From: an uncultured Collinsella sp.
Lineage (GTDB): Bacteria; Actinomycetota; Coriobacteriia; Coriobacteriales; Coriobacteriaceae
Direction of reading: 5' to 3'
DNA length: 6,708 nt
Assembly: GCA_900752425.1 (NCBI GenBank)
Contig: CAADVE010000141.1
Location: 1 to 6,708 of the forward strand
Shown here one piece after another: positions 6,667 through 6,708 of this stretch. A program made the translations under genes and the position numbers. The notes under the pieces were generated by a model. It saw only the letters and a program-made list of their open reading frames with translations. It ran no database searches and was not told the DNA's origin. The first letter of the stretch is position 1. Every line of letters starts with the position of its first letter.

Positions 6667-6708
6667 CGCAAAAACAAAAGCGGACTACTGAAACGCATAA
6701 TAAAGCGA
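6667..6708. other. Unassigned sequence beyond the G run
   Basis: These 42 bp are A-rich on the + strand and do not encode the missing flavoprotein N-terminus in any - strand frame; none gives a GxGxxG motif. One frame has an ATG at 6698, but no ribosome site is visible in the 10 bases before it, and it is out of register with the gene by one inserted C (or two deleted C). I cannot assign a function. Confidence 0.5.

Noticed and set aside
5987..6691. 234-codon + strand open frame opposite the BaiN-like gene
   Set aside because: Composition is Ser/Arg-rich without domains, and it runs through the G12 tract. It is a shadow of the real - strand gene.
6438..6698. 86-codon - strand frame starting at the ATG at 6698
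   Set aside because: No ribosome site is visible in the short sequence available, the product is Pro/Ser/Ala-rich, and it overlaps the real flavoprotein frame. It is considered only as part of the G12 tract question.
1..6708. CRISPR arrays, insertion sequences, prophage genes, tRNA or rRNA, toxin-antitoxin or defence genes
   Set aside because: No direct repeat arrays, transposase motifs, terminal inverted repeats or structural RNA signatures were seen, and all coding space is filled by housekeeping or flavoprotein genes.

Overview
The window is ordinary chromosomal DNA from a moderately GC-rich bacterium. The order coaE, then a small membrane-anchored lytic transglycosylase, then uvrB, followed by convergent flavoprotein genes, together with the codon use and protein style, suggests a Coriobacteriia (Actinomycetota) gut organism, most likely Collinsella or a close relative. 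That assignment comes from memory of gene order and protein similarity; no search was run.

Layout. Positions 1-25 carry the end of an intrinsic terminator of a gene left of the window. Positions 26-151 are a short regulatory interval with an imperfect palindrome and weak promoter-like elements. On the + strand come coaE (dephospho-CoA kinase, last step of coenzyme A synthesis), an SLT-fold lytic transglycosylase overlapping the coaE end by 8 bp, and, after a 51-bp gap with its own -10-like box, uvrB (nucleotide excision repair). A strong hairpin terminator follows uvrB by 5 nt. On the - strand, convergent with uvrB, lie two flavoprotein genes: a COG2509-type FAD-dependent protein (3725-5365) and, upstream of it in transcription order, a BaiN/HI0933-type flavoprotein (5446 to about 6654). 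They are separated by a hairpin terminator and a perfect TATAAT box.

How the genes relate. coaE and the transglycosylase look translationally coupled, although they act in different processes. uvrB is probably at least partly independent. The two flavoproteins share the Rossmann-type FAD-binding theme but belong to different families, and their substrates cannot be read from sequence.

The most unusual spot is the right edge. The BaiN-like gene is intact from its stop up to an Ala codon at 6654. There the family's N-terminal FAD-binding glycine motif should appear, but a run of 12 G (12 C on the coding strand) and 42 bp of unrelated AT-richer sequence stand in its place. This is most simply an assembly or contig-end artefact, or a real truncation or rearrangement junction. 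I see no new multi-gene system, mobile element, CRISPR array, tRNA or rRNA here.
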